Origin: Pseudopedobacter beijingensis
Lineage (GTDB): Bacteria; Bacteroidota; Bacteroidia; Sphingobacteriales; Sphingobacteriaceae
Assembly (NCBI RefSeq): GCF_042678145.1
Contig: NZ_JBHUDG010000016.1
Span: 59,639-123,638 of the forward strand
Length of the DNA stretch: 64,000 bases
Direction of reading: 5' to 3'
Shown here: positions 54,832 to 62,718 of the stretch, piece by piece
Layout: the number at the start of each line of letters is the position of its first letter
How positions within the stretch are numbered: the first letter of the stretch is position 1
Notes under the pieces: generated by a model
The model's database searches: none
What the model saw: the letters and a program-made list of their open reading frames with translations, nothing else
Told to the model about the DNA's origin: nothing
Program-made: the position numbers and the translations under genes

Positions 54832-54859
54832 CCCTTACACGTAAGGGAGCGCAAAATTA
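54832..54859 (-). promoter_or_regulatory. rpsP: rpsP promoter box and leader palindrome
   Basis: Read on the minus strand, TAATTTTG (54852-54859) fits the -7 box, followed by CCCTTACGTGTAAGGG (54832-54847), a near-perfect 16-base palindrome. It starts close to the expected transcript start, so it would fold at the 5' end of the mRNA. Confidence 0.45.
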
Positions 54860-54896
54860 CTAAATTGATTTTATTATCTAACTATAAACCAGATAA

Positions 54897-55682
54897 TTAT
54901 TTTTTATTAGTTTCAGCATAAAGCTTTAAAGCGCGTTCAGGTTCGTCTGTTGTAATGTAATTAACCTCTTTTTGCAGAAAACGCTTAATATCTTCCTCTT
55001 TATTTACCGTCCATACATTGGTAGTAAGCCCCAAAGATTTAGCCAGGGAAATATAATTTTGGTTTTTATCGTATACAGACATATGAAAGTCTAATCCGGT
55101 AAGTTTATCTTTTTTTGCTTTTTCTGGATCAACAGCAGAAAGCGATTGAACTTTAGCATCTGGTTTTAATGCTATAATTTCTTTTGCTGCATCATAATCA
55201 AACAATATAAATTCAACCAAGTCCTCTACATGATGTTTTTTAACCAACTCCAAAGATTTCCTTACATTGTCTTTAGTTCTTTCTTTACCTAAGCCTGAAG
55301 ATTTAATTTCATAAATAAGCTTAGTATGATGCGCATTTTTCTTGCTTTTAGCTATTTTAATAAACTCTTCTACAGTAGGTATTCTTTCTCCATTTGCCAT
55401 TTTCAGCTTTCTCAGTTCTTTAAAAGTGGCTGTTGCAATATCTTTACCCAAAAAATCATTGTCATGGTTTATCACCAGCACATCATCTTTTGTAATGTGT
55501 ACATCAAACTCAGACCCATAACATTTAAGCTCAATTGCTTTTTTTAATGACGCTCTTGAGTTTTGGGGAACATTATTATTCTTCCATGCTCCACGATGAG
55601 CTATAATAGGATTATTTTGAGAATAGGACATATTTGAACCAAGTAAACCTAAGGCAAAAAACAGGAATGCTTTTTTTATCAT
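54897..55682 (-). CDS. Exported glycerophosphodiester phosphodiesterase
   Basis: This 261-residue GDPD-family enzyme splits glycerophosphodiesters to glycerol-3-phosphate and an alcohol. The signal peptide (ending NMSYSQ) exports it. The TIM-barrel active-site motifs are present: IIAHRGAWKNNNVPQNS with the catalytic His and Arg, the metal-binding Glu and Asp in YGSEFDVHIT, and the second His in VINHDNDF. KLIYEIKS and TNVWTVNKEEDIKRFL at the C-terminal end are also typical. It is divergent from the small exported protein gene at 55754. It probably recycles phospholipid head groups. A link to the EEP enzyme of the amino-sugar locus is not shown. Confidence 0.92.
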   Translation of the reverse strand: MIKKAFLFFALGLLGSNMSYSQNNPIIAHRGAWKNNNVPQNSRASLKKAIELKCYGSEFDVHITKDDVLVINHDNDFLGKDIATATFKELRKLKMANGERIPTVEEFIKIAKSKKNAHHTKLIYEIKSSGLGKERTKDNVRKSLELVKKHHVEDLVEFILFDYDAAKEIIALKPDAKVQSLSAVDPEKAKKDKLTGLDFHMSVYDKNQNYISLAKSLGLTTNVWTVNKEEDIKRFLQKEVNYITTDEPERALKLYAETNKK

Positions 55683-55753
55683 ATCTAATAATTTATTATT
55701 TCACGAAAAATACATTTTTTTGCGATATTTATTTGGCAATTTATACATTAAAA

Positions 55754-56281
55754 ATGAAATACGTACTCTCTTTGCTTCTGGTTTTATTTATAGAAACTAC
55801 ATTTGCTCAACGAGTTATAAAACAAACTTTTAAAAACAATAAAGTAAAGGAATTAGAAATTGGTGACATGGTACGAGTTTCTTTTCCTGTTACCAAGCTG
55901 AATGATTCTTTAGCACTCAAAAAAAACAAAGAATTTATTGGGGTAAGCGCTAAAATAGAAGATATTACTGAAAGAGGAATTGTTTTAAAAACTAAACAAA
56001 GAAAAACCATATCTCTAAATCTGGAAGATATCCAGGCAATTAAGAAAAGTAATTCTGCCGGTTTTGCAACAGCCCTTATTGGTTCTTATGCAATTATTGG
56101 TGGAGCGGCAATTATCATAGGCTCTCAGGCAGATGTTAATCCGGCCGTTACCTCATTAGTAGCAGCTGTTGCCGTAATACCTGCAACATTTATTGCTTCT
56201 GGTATTTTTTATCCTTCTATACCTAAACAAAAAGTTGGAAAAAAATATAGATTAGAAATTGTAAATGGTACTGTAAACTAA
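55754..56281 (+). CDS. Exported hypothetical protein with C-terminal hydrophobic segments
   Basis: The ATG at 55754 is chosen because it begins a signal peptide (MKYVLSLLLVLFIETTFAQ); the longer frame reaches back across the divergent GDPD gene start. The 175-residue product has a beta-rich part (about 20-95, VKELEIGDMVRVSFPV, RKTISLNLEDIQAIKKS) that resembles small SH3-like barrels. Two hydrophobic stretches follow (ATALIGSYAIIGGAAIIIG, TSLVAAVAVIPATFIASGIF). No named family is recognised. It probably lies in the envelope. Confidence 0.75.
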   Translation: MKYVLSLLLVLFIETTFAQRVIKQTFKNNKVKELEIGDMVRVSFPVTKLNDSLALKKNKEFIGVSAKIEDITERGIVLKTKQRKTISLNLEDIQAIKKSNSAGFATALIGSYAIIGGAAIIIGSQADVNPAVTSLVAAVAVIPATFIASGIFYPSIPKQKVGKKYRLEIVNGTVN

Positions 56282-56305
56282 TTTCAACGTTTTTTTATAA
56301 AGAAA

Positions 56306-56412
56306 AGAGCTGTATTAAAGTTCTTTGTTTACCTCGATTACCGAACGTTTTTAGAGGAAGATTTCTCTTCCCAATCGAAATGACAAAGTTTGTATTTTAA
56401 TACAGCCCTTTT
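56306..56412. repeat. Inverted-repeat cassette and bidirectional terminator
   Basis: AGCTGTATTAAA near 56308 and TTTTAATACAGCCCTTTTT (56396 onward) form the outer stem. On the minus strand the inner part reads TTTGTCATTTCGATTGGGAA, followed by GAAATCTTCCTCT. The same order of parts occurs at 63811-63878 and, less exactly, at 21673-21790. It lies between convergent genes and ends in a T-run, so it can stop transcription in both directions. Confidence 0.65.
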
Positions 56413-56433
56413 TACTTCTCTTGCACCTGAGAA

Positions 56434-57414
56434 TTATAAAGACAGGATTTCTACTATTTTAAGTAGACTTTGATTGACTTCCTGATTATGTTTAATCGCG
56501 TGGTCTAATGGAGTAAAAACGATTTTTCCGTGAATGAGTCCCGCCATCTCTGCCTTTCTTCCCTCTAACAAACCTTCAACAGCCGCGACTCCTAAACGAC
56601 TGGCTAACACCCTATCCATACAGGTTGGTTTACCTCCTCGTTGAATATGCCCCAGAATAGATACCCGAGTGTCGTAATGCGGAAACTTCTCTTTAATAAT
56701 ATCTCCAAGTTTAAAAGCGCCCCCTGCATCATCTCCTTCTGCAACCATAATAATTTTAGAAGACTTGTCCTTACGACCAACCTCTAAACGATGAATTAAA
56801 TGCTCTACACCGGTCTTAGATTCAGGGATCATAATGGCTTCTGCTCCTACACCAATACCGCTTCTCAAAGCTATTAACCCGCTATCTCGTCCCATTACTT
56901 CAACTATAAATACCCTGTCATGAGATTCAGCTGTATCCCTGATTTTATCTACAGCATCAACAGCTGTATTAATTGCCGTATCATAACCTATAGTAAAATC
57001 AGTACCAAAAAGATCATTATCTATGGTTCCGGGAAGACCTATAATAGGAAGGTCAAACTCTTCACCAAAAACAGTTGCTCCTGTAAAAGTTCCGTCCCCG
57101 CCAATAACAACTAATGCATCTATCTCTTTAGACTTCAGTTGTTCGTAAGCTTTTTGTCTGCCCTCTTTAGTCTGAAAACTTTTACTTCTGGCTGTTTTTA
57201 GAATAGTACCCCCTCTTTGAATAATATTAGCCACAGACTTGCGGTCCATTTCTATAAATTCGCCATTTACAGCTCCTTCATATCCTCTTCTAATCCCTAC
57301 CACTTCCAAATCATAGTAAAGAGCCGTACGAACTACCGCTCTAATTGCAGCATTCATCCCCGGAGAGTCTCCACCAGAGGTCAGAACACCTATTTTTTTT
57401 ATTTTATTTTCCAT
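56434..57414 (-). CDS. pfkA: 6-phosphofructokinase
   Basis: This 326-residue ATP-dependent enzyme phosphorylates fructose 6-phosphate in glycolysis. It has the PfkA signature blocks: GVLTSGGDSPGMNAAIRAVV (residues about 9-28), VIGGDGTFTGA, LPIIGLPGTIDNDLFGTDFT with the catalytic Asp, EVMGRDSGLIALRSG, and LGHIQRGGKPTCMDRVLASR for substrate binding. Length and motifs are normal for the bacterial tetrameric enzyme. It lies 58 bases downstream of birA on the same strand, so the two may share a transcript. Confidence 0.97.
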   Translation of the reverse strand: MENKIKKIGVLTSGGDSPGMNAAIRAVVRTALYYDLEVVGIRRGYEGAVNGEFIEMDRKSVANIIQRGGTILKTARSKSFQTKEGRQKAYEQLKSKEIDALVVIGGDGTFTGATVFGEEFDLPIIGLPGTIDNDLFGTDFTIGYDTAINTAVDAVDKIRDTAESHDRVFIVEVMGRDSGLIALRSGIGVGAEAIMIPESKTGVEHLIHRLEVGRKDKSSKIIMVAEGDDAGGAFKLGDIIKEKFPHYDTRVSILGHIQRGGKPTCMDRVLASRLGVAAVEGLLEGRKAEMAGLIHGKIVFTPLDHAIKHNQEVNQSLLKIVEILSL

Positions 57415-57472
57415 TTATTACAAAATCCGTTTTCTAATAAAATTCCTTTTCAATACGGACGAATATAAGCTT

Positions 57473-58231
57473 TTAAAGTATAAAGCTGACTTCTTTTATA
57501 TCAAAAAAACGTATTTCTCCGTTTGTTTTTATTGCCAGTCTACCCACTTCATCTATTCCTGTGATCTCTCCGTTAAATCTCCCCTCGGCACATTCAAAAA
57601 CTGCCTCTTCACCAAATCTGAACATTTTTGATAAATATTCTTTCTCTATGTCTTCTCCTTCCTGTAATTGAAAATATCTCCTTTCCAAACAAATACAAAG
57701 TTGCTCTAACACCTTATCCAAGTTTTGCTGCTGTCCCGTAATAACATAAATAGAAGAAGCGGCAGTTGTGTCAGCAAATTGCTGTTGATTAACATTTATT
57801 CCAATACCAATAATACTATCTTTCAAATGGTTTCCCTGAATTCTATTTTCTATTAAAATACCACACAATTTCTTGTTTCCAGAATAAACATCGTTAGGCC
57901 ATTTAACCTTACAATCTTCTACCAAAAAATGCGTTAAACAATCTACAACAGCCAAAGAAGAAACCATATTTAATAAAAATTGGTTCTTTAATGGGACAAA
58001 AGAAGTATGCAAATAGAAACTGGCCGTCAGGTTTTGTCCAGGTGCAGAAAACCACTGCTTACCATATTGTCCTCTGCCAGCTGTCTGGTTTTCTGCCATA
58101 ATTACAGTTCCATTAAGCGGTGGCTCGTAATTTGACAGCAATAATTTAAGGAAATTGTTTGTAGAATCTACTTCTATTAATTTTTGGATACTTCTGCCAA
58201 CAAATAATGTAGGAAAAATGTTATTTTGCAA
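57473..58231 (-). CDS. birA: Biotin--[acetyl-CoA-carboxylase] ligase, TTG start
   Basis: This 252-residue enzyme attaches biotin to the carboxylase carrier protein. It has the catalytic core VDSTNNFLK, TAGRGQYGKQWFSAPGQN, VKWPNDVYSGNKKLCGILIE and GIGINVNQQQF, and a short C-terminal domain (RFGEEAVFECAEGRFNGEIT). There is no N-terminal DNA-binding domain, so it is not a repressor. The start must be TTG at 58229-58231: an in-frame TGA lies just upstream, and the next Met comes after the DSTN motif. It is divergent from rsfS, an order common in Bacteroidota. Confidence 0.95.
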   Translation of the reverse strand: MQNNIFPTLFVGRSIQKLIEVDSTNNFLKLLLSNYEPPLNGTVIMAENQTAGRGQYGKQWFSAPGQNLTASFYLHTSFVPLKNQFLLNMVSSLAVVDCLTHFLVEDCKVKWPNDVYSGNKKLCGILIENRIQGNHLKDSIIGIGINVNQQQFADTTAASSIYVITGQQQNLDKVLEQLCICLERRYFQLQEGEDIEKEYLSKMFRFGEEAVFECAEGRFNGEITGIDEVGRLAIKTNGEIRFFDIKEVSFIL

Positions 58232-58268
58232 TATGATTCAATTAATATTTCAAAACTAAAATTTTTTA

Positions 58269-58643
58269 ATGGTAAAAAATAAAAAAGCTAATTATGGGAA
58301 TGATATTTCGGCATTGGTAGTGCATGGAATACAGGAGAAAAAAGGTAATGATATTGTTAGACTTGATTTAAGAAATATAAATAGTGCTGTGGCAGATTAT
58401 TTCATCATTTGCCATGCCGAATCATCTGCGCAAATGCGGGCAATAGCAGATAGTGTAGAAAAAGAAGTTTATAAAGCTAGTGGACAGGATCCGGTGCATA
58501 AAGAAGGGTTCGAACATTGTGAATGGATATTATTAGATTATATTGACATTGTTGTTCATATCTTTAGAACCGATAAAAGATCTTTCTATGGTATAGAGGA
58601 TCTTTGGGGCGACGCAACAATTAAAGAATATCAAAGTGCCTAA
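58269..58643 (+). CDS. rsfS: Ribosome silencing factor
   Basis: This 124-residue RsfS/Iojap-family protein binds uL14 on the 50S subunit and blocks joining of subunits when nutrients are low. Typical stretches are IVRLDLRNINSAVADYFIIC (about 28-47), the HAESSAQMRAIADSVEKEV helix and HCEWILLDYIDIVVHIF. It is the first gene of a plus-strand group with ftsH, which begins 20 bases after its stop. Confidence 0.96.
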   Translation: MVKNKKANYGNDISALVVHGIQEKKGNDIVRLDLRNINSAVADYFIICHAESSAQMRAIADSVEKEVYKASGQDPVHKEGFEHCEWILLDYIDIVVHIFRTDKRSFYGIEDLWGDATIKEYQSA

Positions 58644-58663
58644 AAACATTTTATAATAACAAA

Positions 58664-60700
58664 ATGAAAGATAGTTTGGATAAGAAAAAATCAATTAAAA
58701 AAGTTCCTGGGAAAAAGATAGTCCCTAAGCCGCCCAAATTCAATATTATGTGGATTTACGCAGCAATTGTGTTGGCGATCTTGGGGGTTCAGTTTTTTGC
58801 AGGAGTAAATACTGCAAAATTGATTACCTATCAAAAATTTGAGCAGGATATGCTTAAAGCCGGTGATGTAGAAAAACTGGTAGGTTACAAACAGGATGAC
58901 TTGTATACCGTTGAAGTGTATATCAAAAAAGATCGCTTACAGGAAGACAAGTATAAAGATGTTAGAGATAATAACTCTTTTGGTGCAACCAATGGTCCCC
59001 AATACACCTTTAAAGACGGATCTTTCGAAGCTTTAGAAAAAAGGCTCGATCAATCGCAGAGTAATATTCCTGATGATCAAAAGATTAGAGTGCAGCCAGA
59101 AACGCGTAGCAACCCCATCTCAGGATGGTTTTGGTCTGTTATATTCCCAATTGTGCTTTTTGCATTGCTGTGGATTTTTATCATGAGAAGAATGAGCGGT
59201 GGTGGTGCCGGTGGAGCTGGTGGCCAAATATTCAATATTGGAAAATCCAGAGCCCAGCTTTTTGATAAAGAAAGTCAGGTAAGTATTACATTCAATGATG
59301 TTGCTGGCTTAAACGAAGCAAAACAAGAGGTTATGGAAATCGTAGATTTCCTTAAAAACCCTAAAAAATACACCAACCTGGGAGGTAAAATCCCTAAAGG
59401 TGCCTTATTAGTTGGTTCGCCCGGTACCGGAAAAACATTACTGGCAAAAGCTGTTGCCGGAGAAGCTCAGGTTCCTTTCTTCTCCATGTCAGGTTCAGAT
59501 TTCGTAGAAATGTTTGTGGGTGTAGGTGCTTCAAGAGTGAGAGACCTATTTAAACAAGCCAAAGAAAAAGCTCCTTGTATTATTTTCATTGATGAGATTG
59601 ATGCTATTGGTAGAGCCAGAGGAAAAAACAGTATGATGGGTGGAAACGATGAGCGCGAAAACACCCTGAACCAATTACTGGTTGAAATGGATGGTTTCGG
59701 TACAGATTCCGGTATCATTATTATGGCTGCAACCAATAGGGCAGATGTTCTGGATAATGCCTTGTTAAGACCTGGACGTTTTGACAGACAGATTTATGTG
59801 GATATGCCAGACATTAACGAGCGTAAAGAAATCTTTAATGTTCACTTGAAGCCTATTAAACTGGAAGACGGTATAGATATTAATTTCCTGGCAAAGCAAA
59901 CTCCGGGTTTTTCGGGAGCAGATATAGCTAACCTTTGTAATGAAGCAGCTTTAATTGCAGCAAGAAAAGGAAACCAATCCGTTACCAAACAAGATTTCTT
60001 AGATGCTGTAGACAGAATTATAGGAGGTCTTGAGAAAAAGAACAAGATAATAACCAAAGAAGAGAAACGCGCTATTGCATTTCACGAAGCAGGACACGCT
60101 ACTATTTCATGGTTATTAAAACACGCACATCCGCTAATTAAAGTAACTATTGTTCCTCGTGGGCAATCTTTAGGTGCTGCGTGGTATTTACCAGAAGAAC
60201 GTAGTATTACTACAACAGAGCAAATTTTAGATGAAATGTGTTCTGCTTTAGGAGGTCGTGCATCAGAACAATTGATGTTTGGAAAAATAAGTACCGGCGC
60301 TTTAAGCGATCTTGAGAAAGTAACCAAACAGGCTTACGCTATGGTTTCTATATATGGTTTGAATGAAAAACTGGGTAATATTTCTTATTATGACTCCAGA
60401 GGTCAGGAAGCCTTTACTAAGCCTTATTCAGAAACTACAGCCAGAATTATAGATGAGGAAGCCAGCAAAATTATAGAAGCTCAATACCAGAGAGCATTGG
60501 CTATACTGACAGAAAATAAAGAAAAGCTCATAAAACTGGCAGAGAAGCTATTGACTGCCGAAGTTATCTTTAAAGAAGATCTGGAAGAAATTTTTGGTAA
60601 ACGTCCGTTTGACGAAGAATCAACAGAACTACTTGCAGAAGATGCTAAACAAGTAGAAGCCGAAGACAAACAGGAAGAAATTACTACTTCTGAAAGTTAA
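58664..60700 (+). CDS. ftsH: ATP-dependent zinc metalloprotease FtsH
   Basis: This 678-residue membrane AAA protease degrades misfolded and regulatory proteins. A Lys-rich N-terminus is followed by a membrane helix (about 28-46, IMWIYAAIVLAILGVQFFAG), a periplasmic domain and a second helix (about 155-175, VIFPIVLFALLWIFIM). The AAA domain has Walker A GSPGTGKT (251-258, Lys257), Walker B CIIFIDEIDAIG and the SRH region ATNRADVLDNALLRPGRFDR. The zinc site is HEAGH (His474, Glu475, His478). An acidic C-terminal tail (about 650-678) is usual for this lineage. A strong terminator follows 9 bases after the stop. Confidence 0.98.
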   Translation: MKDSLDKKKSIKKVPGKKIVPKPPKFNIMWIYAAIVLAILGVQFFAGVNTAKLITYQKFEQDMLKAGDVEKLVGYKQDDLYTVEVYIKKDRLQEDKYKDVRDNNSFGATNGPQYTFKDGSFEALEKRLDQSQSNIPDDQKIRVQPETRSNPISGWFWSVIFPIVLFALLWIFIMRRMSGGGAGGAGGQIFNIGKSRAQLFDKESQVSITFNDVAGLNEAKQEVMEIVDFLKNPKKYTNLGGKIPKGALLVGSPGTGKTLLAKAVAGEAQVPFFSMSGSDFVEMFVGVGASRVRDLFKQAKEKAPCIIFIDEIDAIGRARGKNSMMGGNDERENTLNQLLVEMDGFGTDSGIIIMAATNRADVLDNALLRPGRFDRQIYVDMPDINERKEIFNVHLKPIKLEDGIDINFLAKQTPGFSGADIANLCNEAALIAARKGNQSVTKQDFLDAVDRIIGGLEKKNKIITKEEKRAIAFHEAGHATISWLLKHAHPLIKVTIVPRGQSLGAAWYLPEERSITTTEQILDEMCSALGGRASEQLMFGKISTGALSDLEKVTKQAYAMVSIYGLNEKLGNISYYDSRGQEAFTKPYSETTARIIDEEASKIIEAQYQRALAILTENKEKLIKLAEKLLTAEVIFKEDLEEIFGKRPFDEESTELLAEDAKQVEAEDKQEEITTSES

Positions 60701-60708
60701 AAGTAAAG

Positions 60709-60732
60709 TCCCCGGAAACGGGGATTTTTTTT
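60709..60732 (+). terminator. ftsH: ftsH terminator
   Basis: TCCCCG-GAAA-CGGGGA (60709-60724) forms a 6-bp stem with a GNRA tetraloop, followed by eight T. Strong intrinsic terminator. Confidence 0.9.
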
Positions 60733-60747
60733 GCTCCAAAACATCAT

Positions 60748-60755
60748 TACATTTG
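60748..60755 (+). promoter_or_regulatory. -7 box of the LUD-domain gene, near-leaderless
   Basis: TACATTTG fits TAnnTTTG, and the ATG follows five bases later at 60761. No good -33 box is seen. Confidence 0.45.
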
Positions 60756-60760
60756 CAACA

Positions 60761-61405
60761 ATGAACGAAACTACTTCCAAAGAAAGATTATTAAAGAAAA
60801 TAAGAAAGGCTCTTTTAGAAAAACGAGATAATCCCTATCCAAATCTGGAAGAAGCTCCATTATATCCCCCAACAGATGAAATTCCGGAAGTCATTTTTGC
60901 AGAGGAGTTGATTAAAGTAAGTGGCAATTTTGTTTTTTGTGAAGATGAGATACATCTTATAGAAAATATAATTTTACTTGCCGAAGAAAAAAAATGGAGA
61001 AAGATTTATTGCTGGGAACCTCAACTACAGGATCTTCTCAAAAAATACGAATATCCCTATTACGAAAGCGATAAAGATTTTGACCTGGCAGAGGTTGGTT
61101 TAACCCTTTGCGAAGCCCTGATTGCTCGTACAGGCTCCATTTTAATAAGCAATGCTAATGGCGCAGGGAGAAGATTAAGCATTTACCCTCACGTTCATAT
61201 TGTAATAGCCTATACTTCTCAAATGGTAATGGATCTTAAAGATGGTTTCCAAATTATCAAAAATAAATACGGCAGCAATTTACCCACTATGGTAAGTAAC
61301 ATTACCGGTCCCAGCCGTACGGCTGATATAGAAAAAACTTTGGTTTTAGGCGCTCATGGGCCTAAAGAACTTTTTGTTTTTTTACTGGATGATAGCCATA
61401 TTTAA
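60761..61405 (+). CDS. LUD-domain (LutC/YkgG-like) protein
   Basis: The ATG at 60761 is preferred to an upstream TTG because it follows the ftsH terminator and a -7 box. The 214-residue protein matches the LUD/LutC family (KERLLKKIRKALLEKRDNPY at the start, ALIARTGSILISNANGAGRR, YPHVHIVIAYTSQMVMDLKD, GPSRTADIEKTLVLGAHGPK). LutC acts with LutA and LutB in lactate oxidation in other bacteria. Here neither partner is adjacent, and in this lineage the gene usually sits beside ftsH, so its real role is not clear. It is cytoplasmic. Confidence 0.88.
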   Translation: MNETTSKERLLKKIRKALLEKRDNPYPNLEEAPLYPPTDEIPEVIFAEELIKVSGNFVFCEDEIHLIENIILLAEEKKWRKIYCWEPQLQDLLKKYEYPYYESDKDFDLAEVGLTLCEALIARTGSILISNANGAGRRLSIYPHVHIVIAYTSQMVMDLKDGFQIIKNKYGSNLPTMVSNITGPSRTADIEKTLVLGAHGPKELFVFLLDDSHI

Positions 61406-61412
61406 GACATTT

Positions 61413-61457
61413 ATAGATATCAAAAATACTAAAAATATTAGTATTTTTGATATCTAT
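61413..61457. promoter_or_regulatory. Perfect 20-bp inverted repeat overlapping a start codon
   Basis: The left arm 61413-61432 and right arm 61438-61457 are exact reverse complements with a 5-base spacer. The right arm includes the first two bases of the ATG at 61456. The arms contain GATATCAAAAATACTAA. As RNA the hairpin would hide the start codon of the radical SAM gene; as DNA it could be an operator or a terminator for the LUD gene. Confidence 0.7.
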
Positions 61458-62526
61458 GCTAAATAACAATTCTGAATATATAAAAGGGAGAGGTGCCCAG
61501 GGAAACATAAATAACCGGTTTAACAAGCTAAAATACAGTCTGGAACATATTGAAGGATTAGATGAATCTTTTCTTTCAGAAAATATAAAAACCGAGTTTA
61601 TTGTAGAATACCCCAAAACCATTATTTCCAGAAATAAAAGTCAAGATCTGTCTTTTGGAAATTCTATTAATCCATATTTAGGTTGCGAACATGGTTGTAT
61701 TTACTGCTATGCCAGAAACTCACATGAATATTGGGGATTTGATCCGGCGCTGGATTTTGAACGAAAGATTATTATAAAACCAAAAGCTGCCGAATTACTT
61801 AGGGAAGAATTTAACAAAAAAAATTATGTACCGGGACCTATCCTTCTCTCTGGTAATACAGATTGTTATCAACCTGCAGAAAGAAAATTTAAAATTACGA
61901 GGTCTTTACTCGAAGTATTTTTAGAATTTAAACATCCGGTAAGTATCATCACCAAGAACAGCCTTATTTTACGAGATATTGACCTGCTTTCTAAATTAAG
62001 GAAAAATAACCTGGTTTCGGTCAGTATCAGTATTACCTCTTTAAACGAAAGCCTGAGAAACCTTCTTGAGCCACGCACTGTGACTGCTAAAGGGCGCTTA
62101 AAGATTGTAAAAGAACTAAGTGATGCCGGAATTCCGGTTAACGTAATGGTTGCTCCTATAATTCCAGGTTTAAATAGTGAGGAAATTCCTAAAATAATAG
62201 AAGCAGCTGCTATAAATGGCGCTGTTAACTCGTATTTTACTATTGTAAGGTTAAACGGTGCTATTTCAGATATTTTTAAAGATTGGCTTTATAAAAACTT
62301 TCCTGATAGAGCAGAAAAAACCATTAACAGAATATCTGCCTGTCATAATGGAAAACTCAATGATTCGCGCTGGATGCACCGCTTAACCGGAAATGGCGTA
62401 GAGGCAGAAGCTATTCATCAGTTATTTAAAATTTCTATGAAAAAATCCGGGTTACCAAAAAATCGGGTATCGCTGGATTACACCCTTTTTACCAATAACC
62501 ACAACAAACAACTTACTCTATTTTAA
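61456..62526 (+). CDS. Radical SAM protein, PA0069 / SplB-like family
   Basis: The ATG at 61456 is preferred to the in-frame TTG at 61447. The 356-residue protein has the radical SAM cluster motif GCEHGCIYCYA (Cys77, Cys81, Cys84), preceded by the family-typical KGRGAQGNINNRF and SFGNSINPYLGC. Later blocks are ILLSGNTDCYQPAERKFKIT, TKNSLILRD and NVMVAPIIPGLNSEEIPKII. It uses S-adenosylmethionine and a 4Fe-4S cluster. Members are widespread and often called Rv2578c/PA0069-type; relation to spore photoproduct lyase has led to a DNA-repair idea, but the substrate is unknown. Confidence 0.9.
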   Translation: MLNNNSEYIKGRGAQGNINNRFNKLKYSLEHIEGLDESFLSENIKTEFIVEYPKTIISRNKSQDLSFGNSINPYLGCEHGCIYCYARNSHEYWGFDPALDFERKIIIKPKAAELLREEFNKKNYVPGPILLSGNTDCYQPAERKFKITRSLLEVFLEFKHPVSIITKNSLILRDIDLLSKLRKNNLVSVSISITSLNESLRNLLEPRTVTAKGRLKIVKELSDAGIPVNVMVAPIIPGLNSEEIPKIIEAAAINGAVNSYFTIVRLNGAISDIFKDWLYKNFPDRAEKTINRISACHNGKLNDSRWMHRLTGNGVEAEAIHQLFKISMKKSGLPKNRVSLDYTLFTNNHNKQLTLF

Positions 62527-62685
62527 AACCATAATTAGAAAACAATTTCCGTTTTATAATCGTTTCTAATACTAGAAATAGCTGTCTTCAGCGGGTTTAT
62601 TTCACAAAGTTTATACAGGTTATATTTTGCTTTCTGTTTTTTTACATTTTGTGAGATATTATTTTTTACCTACCTTTAAAACTAA

Positions 62686-62707
62686 AGACCAAAACAGTAT
62701 TTGGTCT
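62686..62707. promoter_or_regulatory. Palindrome upstream of the KAS III gene
   Basis: AGACCAAA (62686-62693) and TTTGGTCT (62700-62707) form an exact 8-bp inverted repeat with a 6-base spacer, 11 bases before the ATG at 62719. Its size and place suit a repressor site. No regulator is identified. Confidence 0.45.
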
Positions 62708-62718
62708 ATGAAAAAGAA

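Noticed and set aside
54550..54921. 123-residue plus-strand frame across rpsP and its leader
   Set aside because: It is antisense to the S16 core, and the upstream region has the rpsP promoter on the other strand.
58505..58520. GGTTCGAAC, similar to a tRNA T-loop
   Set aside because: It lies inside rsfS, and no acceptor stem or anticodon arm can be built around it.
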